Shown in pieces: positions 1 to 5,945 of a stretch of DNA of 10,301 bases. The stretch comes from Deltaproteobacteria bacterium (GTDB taxonomy: Bacteria; Desulfobacterota; GWC2-55-46). A program made the position numbers and the translations under genes. Positions within the stretch are counted from its first letter, which is position 1; every line of letters starts with the position of its first letter. Location: positions 1-10,301 of the forward strand of contig JACRCJ010000165.1 of assembly GCA_016219075.1 (NCBI GenBank), written 5' to 3'. Under the pieces are notes generated by a model. It was given only the letters and a program-made list of their open reading frames with translations, ran no database searches and was not told the origin of the DNA.

Positions 1-60
1 AAAGACAGAGGCGATAAGAAAAGAAACCGCCGCCGCCCTGAAAGTCTCTGGAATCCTCAT
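1..60 (-). CDS. Start of an unidentified exported or membrane protein (partial)
   Basis: On the minus strand an ATG at 60-58 opens a frame of 20 codons that runs off the window edge. It begins M-R-I-P-E-T-F-R and continues into a hydrophobic run (A-A-A-V-S-F-L-I-A-S-V-F), as in a signal peptide or first membrane helix. A GGGGAGGG Shine-Dalgarno-like stretch lies about 8 bases upstream, and an in-frame TGA precedes it, which fixes this start. Only 24 bp separate it from the stop codon of the acetolactate synthase gene, so the two are probably co-transcribed. The visible part is too short to assign a family. Confidence 0.6.
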   Translation of the reverse strand, partial: MRIPETFRAAAVSFLIASVF

Positions 61-84
61 CTCAAGACCCTCCCCTCAAAAAGT

Positions 85-1728
85 TTACAGGTTGGCTGTC
101 CTTGCCGTAAGCTCGTCGGTCAACACCTTGACGTTATCGGAGTAGTCTATGGGTAAGTCGATGATGCTCACGCCTTTGGAGCCGATGCATCCGGCGAGTA
201 TCCCGGAGAACTCCGCGGCGCTGCCGACACGGTAGCCTCTGGCGCCGAAGCTTCCGGCGTACTCGACGAAGTCCGGGTTTCCGAACTCAAGGCCGAAGCT
301 CGGAAGACGCATCGAGTCCTGCTTCCATTTTATCATGCCGTAGCCGCCGTCATTGACTATTACTACCGTCAGGTCGAGCCTCAGGCGTATCGCGGTTTCG
401 AGCTCCTGCGAGTTCATCATGAACCCGCCGTCACCGCTTACGCACACGACCTTTTTACCGGGGTTTATGAGCTTTGCGGCGATGGCCGCCGGCAGGCCAG
501 CTCCCATCGACGCAAGGGCGTTGTCAAGGAGCACCGTGTTCTGCTCATACGCCGGGTAGTTCCTGGCTATCCAGATCTTGAACATCCCGTTGTCGAGCGC
601 GAGTATCCCGTCGTCAGGCATTGTTCTTCTCAGGTCGGCGACAAAGCGCTCCGGCTTGACGGGAAAAGACGGGTCGTTCTCTTTTTCGAGCGTATGTTTT
701 CTGAACTCGGAGATGACCTTGCGGAAGTAGCTGAAGTCCCACCCGGGGGAGACCCGGATATTGGCGGTGAGTTCCCTGACGCTCAAGGCGATGTCTCCGA
801 TGACCTCGAAGGCCGGAAAGTAGACATCGTCTATGGGGGCGGGGTAGAAGTTCATGTGTATGACCGACCTTCCGCCGTAGCCCATCCTGAAAGGCGGTTT
901 TTCGGTCACATCGTGGCCGATAGAGATTATGAGGTCGGACCTTTCTATGGCCCTGTGGAGAAAATCGTTTTCCATGAGGGCGGCGGTGCCGAGGCAGCAC
1001 TCGCACCTCTCGTCCAACACGCCCTTGCCCATCTGAGTGGTGAAAAAGGGGATGCCTGTCCTGGTGACGAGCTCATCGAGCTCGGCGCGGTCCTTTTTCC
1101 TGTTGGCCGCGGCCGCTATAAGGATGACCGGGTGCCTGGCGGCCTCTATCATCCGCGCCGCGGTCTCTACGGCCGAATGGTCGGGCCCCGCTCTCAGCGC
1201 GGTTATCTTTTCAAGCGCCCTGGCGTCGGTCCGCTCCGAGGCGATGTCTTCGGGGAACTCAAGGTGAACGGCCCCGGGCCTCTCATCCTCGGCCCTCCTG
1301 AACGAATCCCTTACGAGCGACGGTATGAGATCCGGGCTTACGATCTGGCGCGTGGCCTTGGTGATGGGCTGCATCATCTGGACCACGTTTATTATCTGGA
1401 ACTGACCCTGCTTTGACTTCCTTATGGGCTTCTGCCCGGTTACGACTACAAGCGGCATGCCTCCGAGCTGGGCGTAGGCTACGCCGGTGACGAGGTTCGT
1501 GGCTCCCGGGCCGAGCGTTGAGAGCACCACCCCGGCCGTGCCCGTAAGCCTGCCGCAGGTGGCCGCCATGAAGGCCGCGGCCTGTTCGTGCCTCGTAACG
1601 ATGAATTTTATCGAGGACCTCCGGATGGATTCAAGGAGGGCGAGGCTCTCCTCTCCGGGCAGCCCGAAGATATACTCTACACCTTCTCTCTCAAGACACT
1701 CTACGAAAAGATCCGAAGCCTGCTTCAC
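85..1728 (-). CDS. Acetolactate synthase, catabolic (AlsS-like), thiamine-diphosphate enzyme
   Basis: This 547-residue protein should condense two pyruvates to acetolactate and CO2 in the cytoplasm. It has the three-domain plan of the ThDP-dependent decarboxylase family. The N-terminal pyrimidine-binding domain contains RHEQAAAFMA with the catalytic Glu at residue 48. The C-terminal domain contains the ThDP/Mg motif GDGG (432-435) running to N459-D460. At the position where biosynthetic AHAS enzymes have GARFDDRxTG, this protein reads SIGHDVTEKPPFRM (269-282), resembling AlsS. No regulatory small subunit (ilvN) follows. The start is GTG, chosen because AAAGGATGAAGA lies just upstream and the N-terminus begins as the family does (ASDLFVECLEREGVEYIFGLPGE). 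Oxalyl-CoA decarboxylase or another ThDP enzyme is a less likely alternative. The leader carries both modules of the repeat described below. Confidence 0.88.
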   Translation of the reverse strand: MKQASDLFVECLEREGVEYIFGLPGEESLALLESIRRSSIKFIVTRHEQAAAFMAATCGRLTGTAGVVLSTLGPGATNLVTGVAYAQLGGMPLVVVTGQKPIRKSKQGQFQIINVVQMMQPITKATRQIVSPDLIPSLVRDSFRRAEDERPGAVHLEFPEDIASERTDARALEKITALRAGPDHSAVETAARMIEAARHPVILIAAAANRKKDRAELDELVTRTGIPFFTTQMGKGVLDERCECCLGTAALMENDFLHRAIERSDLIISIGHDVTEKPPFRMGYGGRSVIHMNFYPAPIDDVYFPAFEVIGDIALSVRELTANIRVSPGWDFSYFRKVISEFRKHTLEKENDPSFPVKPERFVADLRRTMPDDGILALDNGMFKIWIARNYPAYEQNTVLLDNALASMGAGLPAAIAAKLINPGKKVVCVSGDGGFMMNSQELETAIRLRLDLTVVIVNDGGYGMIKWKQDSMRLPSFGLEFGNPDFVEYAGSFGARGYRVGSAAEFSGILAGCIGSKGVSIIDLPIDYSDNVKVLTDELTARTANL

Positions 1729-1744
1729 TCTTCATCCTTTGTCT

Positions 1745-1849
1745 TTATTTTTTATCGTTCTGAAAACCCGGGGGTTTCAAGACCATGGAGGGTTCATTAA
1801 AATTCTCCGCCATAAACGACGGAGAATTTTGATGGTAAGGAAAAATCAT
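1745..1849 (-). CDS. Possible 34-residue leader peptide ahead of acetolactate synthase
   Basis: The minus strand holds AAGGAG, then an ATG at 1849-1847, and 34 codons ending with TAA at 1747-1745, 16 bases before the acetolactate synthase GTG. The peptide starts MIFPYHQNSPSFMAENFN. An equivalent frame in the cytochrome leader (4158-4235) starts MIVPYHQNSTSFMAENFN. Within this stretch the two copies differ at four bases: two silent and two amino-acid-changing. That count does not prove selection on a peptide. The frame spans the 13-bp hairpin of the repeat. It may be a leader peptide, or a chance frame inside a repeated non-coding element. Confidence 0.3.
   Translation of the reverse strand: MIFPYHQNSPSFMAENFNEPSMVLKPPGFQNDKK
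1749..1799 (-). repeat. Leader repeat module A, copy 1 (upstream of acetolactate synthase)
   Basis: Read on the minus strand this 51-bp stretch begins TAATGAACCCTCCATGG and ends TTTTCAGAACGATAAAAA. It aligns with 10177-10225 upstream of enolase, with one 2-bp gap and about six mismatches. Its centre is a near-palindrome at 1763-1777 with a CCCGGG core flanked by AAA and TTT. It abuts module B, sharing the bases ATTA, and ends 20 bases before the GTG start. Confidence 0.75.
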
Positions 1850-1913
1850 TTATATTTGCCACTCCTTGACCCAACGCTTAAGCTACGGCATTGCAGAGCA
1901 CCACACCCATTCA
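1796..1913 (-). repeat. Leader repeat module B, copy 1
   Basis: These 118 bases are the reverse complement of 4094-4211 with no gaps and about 15 mismatches (about 87% identity, counted by eye). On the minus strand the module contains AAGGAGTGG, an ATG, and a 13-bp hairpin. The hairpin pairs AAAATTCTCCGTC with GGCGGAGAATTTT, including one G-T wobble. The upstream hairpin that is strong in copy 2 is degenerate here. A TATACT sequence on the minus strand at 1922-1917 could start a transcript at the edge of the module, but its -35 is poor. Confidence 0.85.
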
Positions 1914-1969
1914 ATCAGTATACAGATTGTACTTCGCATTCGAGAACCTTTCAAGGGGTACGGCCGGAG

Positions 1970-1997
1970 TTGTGAAAAAAAAATTCAGCGATATAAT
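1970..1997 (+). promoter_or_regulatory. Candidate sigma-70 promoter for msrP
   Basis: TTGTGA at 1970-1975 and a perfect TATAAT at 1992-1997 are separated by 16 bp. Transcription would start around 2002-2005, at or just before the GTG at 2005 chosen as the msrP start. No Shine-Dalgarno sequence lies in the 20 bases before that GTG. Confidence 0.55.
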
Positions 1998-2004
1998 TAA
2001 TACT

Positions 2005-2985
2005 GTGTACATCAGAAGAAAAAAGAATTGGCAGATACCCGAAAGCCAGGCTACCCCTGAAGATGTCTTCCTAAGCAGGAGGCGGTTCCTTAAAGACGCG
2101 GGCCTGTACGGCATAACGGCCGGTGCGGCGCTCTCCGGGGTAAATATCTTCGGCCTCTTCGAGGGGAAGAAAAAAGACGGCGTCATCGAGATACCGAAGT
2201 CCGCGACATCGTATCTCTACCCGGCCGCAAGAAACCCGAGGTTCACCCTTGACAGGCCCTTGACCGACGAGAATGTGGCTCTACGCTACAACAACTTCTA
2301 CGAGTTCTCAACAGAGAAGAACGTCTGGCTGTACTCGGACAGCATCGAGGTGCGCCCGTGGCAGATAGAGGTAGGCGGGCTGGTCGAAAACCCCAGGGTC
2401 TACGACATCGACTCTCTCGTAAGAGAGATGCCTCTTGAGGAGCGGCTCTACAGGTTCCGCTGCGTCGAGGCCTGGGCCATGGCCGTTCCGTGGACGGGTT
2501 TTCCGATGGCGGAGCTTGTCAAGAAGGTCCGCCCGCTCTCCAGGGCCAAGTATGTCCGCATGGTGACATTCCTGAACAAGAGCTGGTCGAGCGAGCAGAG
2601 GCTCAAGTTCTGGCTGCCGTGGCCGTACCAGGAGGGCCTTACCATGGAAGAGGCGACAAACGAGCTTACATTCCTCGCCACCGGCATCTACGGCCACGAA
2701 CTCCCCAGGCAGCACGGAGCGCCATTGAGGCTCATTGTGCCGTGGAAGTACGGCTTCAAGAGCATAAAGTCCATCGTAAAGATAGATTTCGTGGAGAAGC
2801 AGCCGAGGACATTCTGGAATACCGTGGGCCCGGACGAGTACGCCTTTGAGTCCAATGTAGACCCCGCCGTCCCTCACCCGAGGTGGTCGCAGGCCACTGA
2901 GAAGATGATAGACACAAAGGAAGTGCGCCCTACGATGCCTTACAACGGGTACGGCGAGTATGCGGCGGGGATGTATAAAAAATAA
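2005..2985 (+). CDS. msrP: Protein-methionine-sulfoxide reductase catalytic subunit MsrP (YedY family)
   Basis: This is a periplasmic molybdopterin enzyme that repairs oxidised methionines in exported proteins. With the GTG at 2005 it has 326 residues, close to the usual length of about 330. A textbook Tat signal SRRRFLK (25-31) precedes a hydrophobic stretch. The domain then follows the family: YNNFYEFS (96-103), PLEERLYRFRCVEAWAM with the molybdenum-ligating Cys at 153, VPWTGFP, then VPWKYGFKSIKSIV and HPRWSQATE near the C-terminus. The same frame stays open upstream to a TTG at 1891, but that extension lies partly inside a repeat and does not resemble the family. Starting at 2005 gives the typical short basic N-terminus before the IPES segment. 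No msrQ (haem b membrane partner) lies nearby, so the electron donor is unknown. It converges with the hydrolase gene, 16 bp apart. Confidence 0.93.
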   Translation: MYIRRKKNWQIPESQATPEDVFLSRRRFLKDAGLYGITAGAALSGVNIFGLFEGKKKDGVIEIPKSATSYLYPAARNPRFTLDRPLTDENVALRYNNFYEFSTEKNVWLYSDSIEVRPWQIEVGGLVENPRVYDIDSLVREMPLEERLYRFRCVEAWAMAVPWTGFPMAELVKKVRPLSRAKYVRMVTFLNKSWSSEQRLKFWLPWPYQEGLTMEEATNELTFLATGIYGHELPRQHGAPLRLIVPWKYGFKSIKSIVKIDFVEKQPRTFWNTVGPDEYAFESNVDPAVPHPRWSQATEKMIDTKEVRPTMPYNGYGEYAAGMYKK

Positions 2986-3001
2986 CCTTAAGGCCGCTTC
3001 G

Positions 3002-3655
3002 TCACTGTGCGGTCAGGTACTTTCTGAACCACTCCGCCGCCAGCCTGGAAACTTCTTCAAGCGTGCCCGGCTCCTCAAAGAGGTGTGTGGCCCCCGGCAC
3101 TATCACCATCTCCTTGGCGCACTTTATCTTCGCGTACGCCTTCCTGTTAAGCTCTATCACCACATCGTCCAGGCCGCCTACTATAAGGAGCGTCGGGGAG
3201 GCCACCTTGTCGAGGTAAGCGTCGGCGAGGTCGGGTCTTCCTCCTCTGGAGACTATAGCCCCGATCCGGCTCCCCTTTTCTACCGACGACTGAAGGGCGG
3301 CGGCGGCCCCTGTAGAGGCCCCGAAGTACCCGATACGCAGGTCCCGGGTCCTCTTGTCCTTAGCCAGCCAGCGCGTGGCGCCCGAGAGCCTCTCCGAAAG
3401 GAGGTCTATGTCAAAACGCCGCTCGTAGACCCTGTCCTCTTCCCTCGTCAGCAGATCCATCAGGAGTGTTGCGAGCCCGGCCCTCCTCAAGACCTCTGCC
3501 ACGAAGTTGTTCCGGGGGCTCAAGCGCGAACTGCCGCTGCCGTGCGCGAAGAGCACTATCCCCACGGCGGACTCGACCCCTCCGAGCGCGCCCTCAAGCG
3601 TTACTCCGTCGGCTTCTATCCGTATGATATCTTCACCAGTTTTGACAGGAGACAT
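3002..3655 (-). CDS. Alpha/beta hydrolase, dienelactone-hydrolase-like
   Basis: This 217-residue cytoplasmic protein has the alpha/beta-hydrolase layout. An oxyanion-type HGSGSS loop (38-43) follows strand FVLFAH-like residues. The nucleophile elbow is GASTG with Ser114, the acid is probably Asp163 in GGLDD, and the catalytic His191 lies in GATHLFEEPG. No signal peptide is visible. Proteins of this type occur in many bacteria, alone or fused to phosphoribosyltransferases, and their substrates are generally unknown. The start ATG at 3655 has only a weak GGGG upstream. A TATAAT sits two bases before the ATG, too close to serve as a promoter for this start. The small cysteine-rich gene lies about 100 bp upstream on the same strand and may be co-transcribed. 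Confidence 0.82.
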   Translation of the reverse strand: MSPVKTGEDIIRIEADGVTLEGALGGVESAVGIVLFAHGSGSSRLSPRNNFVAEVLRRAGLATLLMDLLTREEDRVYERRFDIDLLSERLSGATRWLAKDKRTRDLRIGYFGASTGAAAALQSSVEKGSRIGAIVSRGGRPDLADAYLDKVASPTLLIVGGLDDVVIELNRKAYAKIKCAKEMVIVPGATHLFEEPGTLEEVSRLAAEWFRKYLTAQ

Positions 3656-3687
3656 ATATTATAACCCCAGAGAGAGATTTAAGTCAT

Positions 3688-3724
3688 ACCTGTCCCCCCT
3701 TGCCTCCGGGTAAAAAGGACAGGT
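3688..3724. repeat. 8-bp perfect inverted repeat upstream of the hydrolase
   Basis: ACCTGTCC at 3688-3695 is mirrored by GGACAGGT at 3717-3724, separated by 21 bases. It sits between the stop of the cysteine-rich gene and the start of the hydrolase. There is no T-tract on either side, so it reads more like an operator than a terminator. Confidence 0.4.
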
Positions 3725-3755
3725 CATAAGTTAAGCGGCTATATTCAGCGTCCCT

Positions 3756-3863
3756 CTACTCGCATGTGCAGGCCGCAGAGACTTTACCGCAACCCTTACA
3801 GACCCCTTTCTCTATCGGACCACCGCATTTTTTGCATGGAGTACATCCGCATGTTTGACACAT
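3756..3863 (-). CDS. Small cysteine-rich protein, putative metal binding (35 aa)
   Basis: A 35-residue frame on the minus strand begins at ATG 3863-3861 and ends with TAG at 3758-3756. A strong AGGAGGTG lies a few bases upstream. It has nine cysteines, at residues 2, 5, 7, 10, 13, 22, 25, 32 and 34, arranged as CxxCxC, PCKKCGG, CKGCG and CTCE. This density of CxxC pairs resembles a zinc-ribbon fragment or a metallothionein-like protein; I do not recognise a named family. It lacks a signal peptide, so it should act in the cytoplasm, perhaps binding zinc, copper or iron. A perfect -35 TTGACA with AATACT 17 bp downstream gives it its own candidate promoter. It is short but well supported by the ribosome site, promoter and non-random composition. 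Confidence 0.75.
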   Translation of the reverse strand: MCQTCGCTPCKKCGGPIEKGVCKGCGKVSAACTCE

Positions 3864-3921
3864 AAGACACCTCCTTTTTTAAAATATTTCAGCCTCCGCC
3901 GTTATGCCTTATCCATGAATA

Positions 3922-3950
3922 AGTATTACCCCTCAGCGGCCGGTTGTCAA
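3922..3950 (-). promoter_or_regulatory. Candidate promoter of the cysteine-rich gene
   Basis: On the minus strand a perfect TTGACA (3950-3945) is followed after 17 bases by AATACT (3927-3922). Transcription would begin near 3914 and give a leader of about 50 bases ending in the AGGAGG site of the small gene. Confidence 0.5.
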
Positions 3951-4093
3951 ACATGGGGAAAATATCTGGTTTTTCCATACCCTTGTCCGCCCTGCCGGCC
4001 CGTTGGTCGATAACTCTGCTATACTGTTTAACAGCAAAAGAGACCAGGAATAGCTTCCTCTTTTTTTAAGCGGAGGGATACGAAAAACCAGAG
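3951..4093 (+). promoter_or_regulatory. Upstream region of cytochrome c: extended -10 and operator-like palindrome
   Basis: This is the middle of the 368-bp divergent gap between the cysteine-rich gene and cytochrome c. An extended -10 element TGC-TATACT lies at 4017-4025. It overlaps a perfect palindrome CTGTT-T-AACAG (4024-4034), placed where a repressor could block initiation. A small hairpin AGGAA/TTCCT followed by seven Ts (4046-4067) could act as a weak early terminator. No -35 at standard spacing is evident. Confidence 0.4.
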
Positions 4094-4211
4094 TGAATGG
4101 GTATGCCGCTCCTCAATCCCGTCGCTTTAGCGGCGGGGCAAGGAGTGGCAAATATAAATGATTGTTCCGTACCATCAAAATTCTACGTCATTTATGGCGG
4201 AGAATTTTAAT
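4094..4211 (+). repeat. Leader repeat module B, copy 2 (upstream of cytochrome c)
   Basis: This is the inverted partner of 1796-1913, ungapped and about 87% identical. In the sense of cytochrome c it can fold into a two-part hairpin. The outer stem pairs CCGCTCCT (4106-4113) with AGGAGTGG (4141-4148). The inner stem pairs CCCGTCGC (4118-4125) with GCGGCGGG (4130-4137), closing a TTTA loop. Each stem includes a G-T wobble that would be a C-A mismatch on the other strand. The outer stem covers a Shine-Dalgarno-like AAGGAG. A second hairpin (4177-4208) has an 8-bp stem, one A-G mismatch and a further 5 bp. The module ends 20 bases before the cytochrome ATG. Confidence 0.85.
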
Positions 4212-4235
4212 CCAAAAAAAGCGAGGGTACTATGA
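4158..4235 (+). CDS. Possible 25-residue leader peptide coupled to cytochrome c
   Basis: AAGGAG (4140-4144) precedes an ATG at 4158. The frame runs 25 codons and stops at TGA 4233-4235, which overlaps the cytochrome start as ATGA. The peptide begins MIVPYHQNSTSFMAENFN, matching the frame in the acetolactate synthase leader, then diverges outside the repeat. The ATGA overlap would allow translational coupling, and the SD can be sequestered by the outer stem of the repeat. It could still be a chance frame within a non-coding repeat. Confidence 0.35.
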   Translation: MIVPYHQNSTSFMAENFNPKKARVL

Positions 4236-4810
4236 AAAAATTCATTCTTGCCGTGCTGTTGACAGCGATCTTCTCCTCACCCGCCTGTTACGCCGGTACT
4301 CCGGCTGTAGAGCAAGGCAGAAAGATCTTCGTAAAGTACTGCGTGAAGTGCCACGGAGAGGACGGGAGCGGTTCTGAGTACGGCAGGTACCTCAAGACAA
4401 ACCCTGTAAGGGACTTGAGGACGAACAGGCTCTTTTTATCTGACAGCGAGCTTTTCATAGTGATCAACCACGGTGCGTCATGGCGCGAGATGCCAAACTG
4501 GGAGTATGTATTGAGCGAAGAGGAGACGGAACATGTCGCCTGGTATCTGCGCACTTTGAAGTTCACCCCGGACCCGAAAGAAGGCGAGAGGATATTCAAG
4601 GATAAGTGCGCCTTATGCCACGCCCCGGACGGAGCGGCCAAAAAGATATGGAAGGCCCCGGACCTTGACAGCTCGGCTCTGGGCCCGTTTGAGATGGCGC
4701 GGCTGATACGCTACGGCATCCACGGCACGCTGATGTACCCGAGAGAAGTCCTCCATACGAACGCCGAGATAGCCAATGTAGTTGATTACATCCAGAGGAT
4801 CAAAAAATAA
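4232..4810 (+). CDS. Periplasmic diheme cytochrome c
   Basis: This 192-residue protein starts with a Sec signal peptide (basic MKK, then a hydrophobic run), with probable cleavage after CYA at residue 21. It has two class-I cytochrome c domains. The first haem site is CVKCH at 37-41 with likely axial Met87 (REMPNW). The second is CALCH at 126-130 with likely axial Met168 (GTLMYP). Each domain ends in a helix of the expected kind (TEHVAWYLRTLKF, IANVVDYIQRIKK). It should shuttle electrons in the periplasm; the partner is not visible, since no oxidase or reductase subunit is adjacent. Nearby msrP is periplasmic too, but a functional link is only a guess. The ATG has GAGGGT upstream, and module B ends 20 bases before it. 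It converges with wrbA. Confidence 0.92.
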   Translation: MKKFILAVLLTAIFSSPACYAGTPAVEQGRKIFVKYCVKCHGEDGSGSEYGRYLKTNPVRDLRTNRLFLSDSELFIVINHGASWREMPNWEYVLSEEETEHVAWYLRTLKFTPDPKEGERIFKDKCALCHAPDGAAKKIWKAPDLDSSALGPFEMARLIRYGIHGTLMYPREVLHTNAEIANVVDYIQRIKK

Positions 4811-4957
4811 AGACACCTTACCCTGTTGTATTTCTTTTGAGATCGCTACTCTTAATCCACCCGGTTGTGCTCAAGGAAATAGAGAGAAAAACGGCGGACG
4901 GAAGTCCCAGTCCTCCTAAGCGGCCCAAGGGGCATTTAATACCCTTTATCCCTACTT

Positions 4958-5575
4958 CTACTTCGTCGCCGAAAGCCTTCTGGCTATATCGGCGACATGC
5001 CTGCCCTGGAACCGGGCCATGGCAAGCTCGTCGTTGGTGGGCTGACGGCTCCCGTCTGGGGCGGCTATGGTAGAGGAGCCGTACGGGGACCCGCCGGAGA
5101 CGGTCTGGACTCCCATAAGCCTCTTTTCCGTGTAGGGGAGCCCGACGACTATGAAACCGAGATGGAACAGGGGCACATGGAAGCTCAGGATGGTGGACTC
5201 CTGCCCGCCGTGCTGCGTGGCCGTGGAGGTGAATACGCTTGCGACCTTCCCGACGAGCATGTCCTTCATCCAGAGAGTGCCGGTCGAGTCTATGAAGGTC
5301 TTCATCTGGGCGCTCATGTTGCCGTATCGGGTAGGCGTGCCGAATATTACGGCATCAGCCGTGCTCAGGTCCTCAAGGGTCGCCTCCGGGATGTGAGCGA
5401 AGGCCTTTATGGCATCCGTTGCGCCCATCTTGGCTATTATGTCATCGGAAAGCGTCTCTTTTACCCGTAAAAGAGAGACCTCGGCGCCCTTGACCTCTTT
5501 CGCTCCGGCCGCTACGGATTCGGCCATCTTGAATACATGCCCGTACATACTGTGGAAGATAACGCTTACTTTCAT
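4958..5575 (-). CDS. wrbA: NAD(P)H:quinone oxidoreductase WrbA (flavodoxin-like)
   Basis: This 205-residue FMN protein should carry out two-electron reduction of quinones in the cytoplasm, avoiding semiquinone radicals. Near-identity to WrbA motifs is clear. The phosphate loop region reads HSMYGHVFKMAE (8-19). GTPTRYGNMSAQMKTF (79-94) is followed by the STATQHGGQE loop (117-126). The C-terminal signature is GGSPYGSSTIAAPDGSRQPTND (161-182). Length matches the usual value of about 200. An AGGAGGTG lies six bases before the ATG. The gene follows sthA on the same strand, but a 330-bp MITE-like element now separates them; without it the gap would be about 36-40 bp, suggesting an original two-gene redox operon. 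Confidence 0.95.
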   Translation of the reverse strand: MKVSVIFHSMYGHVFKMAESVAAGAKEVKGAEVSLLRVKETLSDDIIAKMGATDAIKAFAHIPEATLEDLSTADAVIFGTPTRYGNMSAQMKTFIDSTGTLWMKDMLVGKVASVFTSTATQHGGQESTILSFHVPLFHLGFIVVGLPYTEKRLMGVQTVSGGSPYGSSTIAAPDGSRQPTNDELAMARFQGRHVADIARRLSATK

Positions 5576-5615
5576 CCCGGCACCTCCTTCGTTTTCAGGT
5601 TTGTTTTAGCATCAG

Positions 5616-5945
5616 CAGGGTGTTGAAAAAGTCCGTCCATGTCTTTTTCAACTACGATTTGGCCTTCGTAGCTCCGTCCAAATCTCACAAATTGCTTTTT
5701 ATAATGTTGGTGCGCCTCTTGCTTCGATTACGGCTTTACTTGCCGTATGGCCACGGGTGCTTTCTATTAACGCTAAAAAAAATCTCGCAATTGCACGCCC
5801 TTTTGGTCGTGGCTGGTAAGGAAGATTTCATTTGTATAGCTCGCCTTATCACTGCGTGAGCCGGCTTTTCCCCCAGTGGCAATACAACCATGGATTGCCG
5901 GGGGACCCGCCCGTAGGGTGGGTCGAGCTGTTTTTCAACAGCCTG
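5616..5945. mobile_element. MITE-like element with 15-bp terminal inverted repeats and TCAG duplication
   Basis: The left end CAGGGTGTTGAAAAA (5616-5630) and the right end TTTTTCAACAGCCTG (5931-5945) are inverted repeats matching at 14 of 15 positions. TCAG lies directly outside both ends (5612-5615 and 5946-5949), as expected for a 4-bp target duplication. Inside are several hairpins: GTTGAAAAAG/CTTTTTCAAC (5622-5652), TACGGC/GCCGTA, CTACGA/TCGTAG, and GACCCGCCC/GGGTGGGTC around GTA (5904-5924). I see no transposase and no convincing gene, so it would depend on a transposase elsewhere. It accounts for nearly all of the 370-bp gap between wrbA and sthA. The right duplication includes the sthA stop codon. 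Confidence 0.75.

Noticed and set aside
694..1416. Long plus-strand frame opposite acetolactate synthase
   Set aside because: It is an antisense shadow of a conserved enzyme gene with GC-rich third positions; its composition is low in complexity and matches no family I know.
1891..2004. Upstream extension of msrP to a TTG at 1891
   Set aside because: It starts inside the repeat module, has no ribosome site, and adds residues unlike MsrP N-termini ahead of the Tat signal.
3656..3663. TATAAT directly before the hydrolase ATG as its promoter
   Set aside because: It lies two bases from the ATG, so transcription would begin inside the coding sequence, and no alternative downstream start is present.
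4162..4377. 71-codon plus-strand frame overlapping the start of cytochrome c
   Set aside because: It overlaps the signal peptide and first haem site of a well-supported gene in another frame and has no recognisable protein character.
4927..4946. AAGGG/CCCTT hairpin between cytochrome c and wrbA as a terminator
   Set aside because: The stem is five base pairs with a ten-base loop and no T-run on either strand.
5620..5859. 79-codon frame inside the MITE-like element
   Set aside because: It begins within the terminal repeat, overlaps hairpins and shows no domain or ribosome site.
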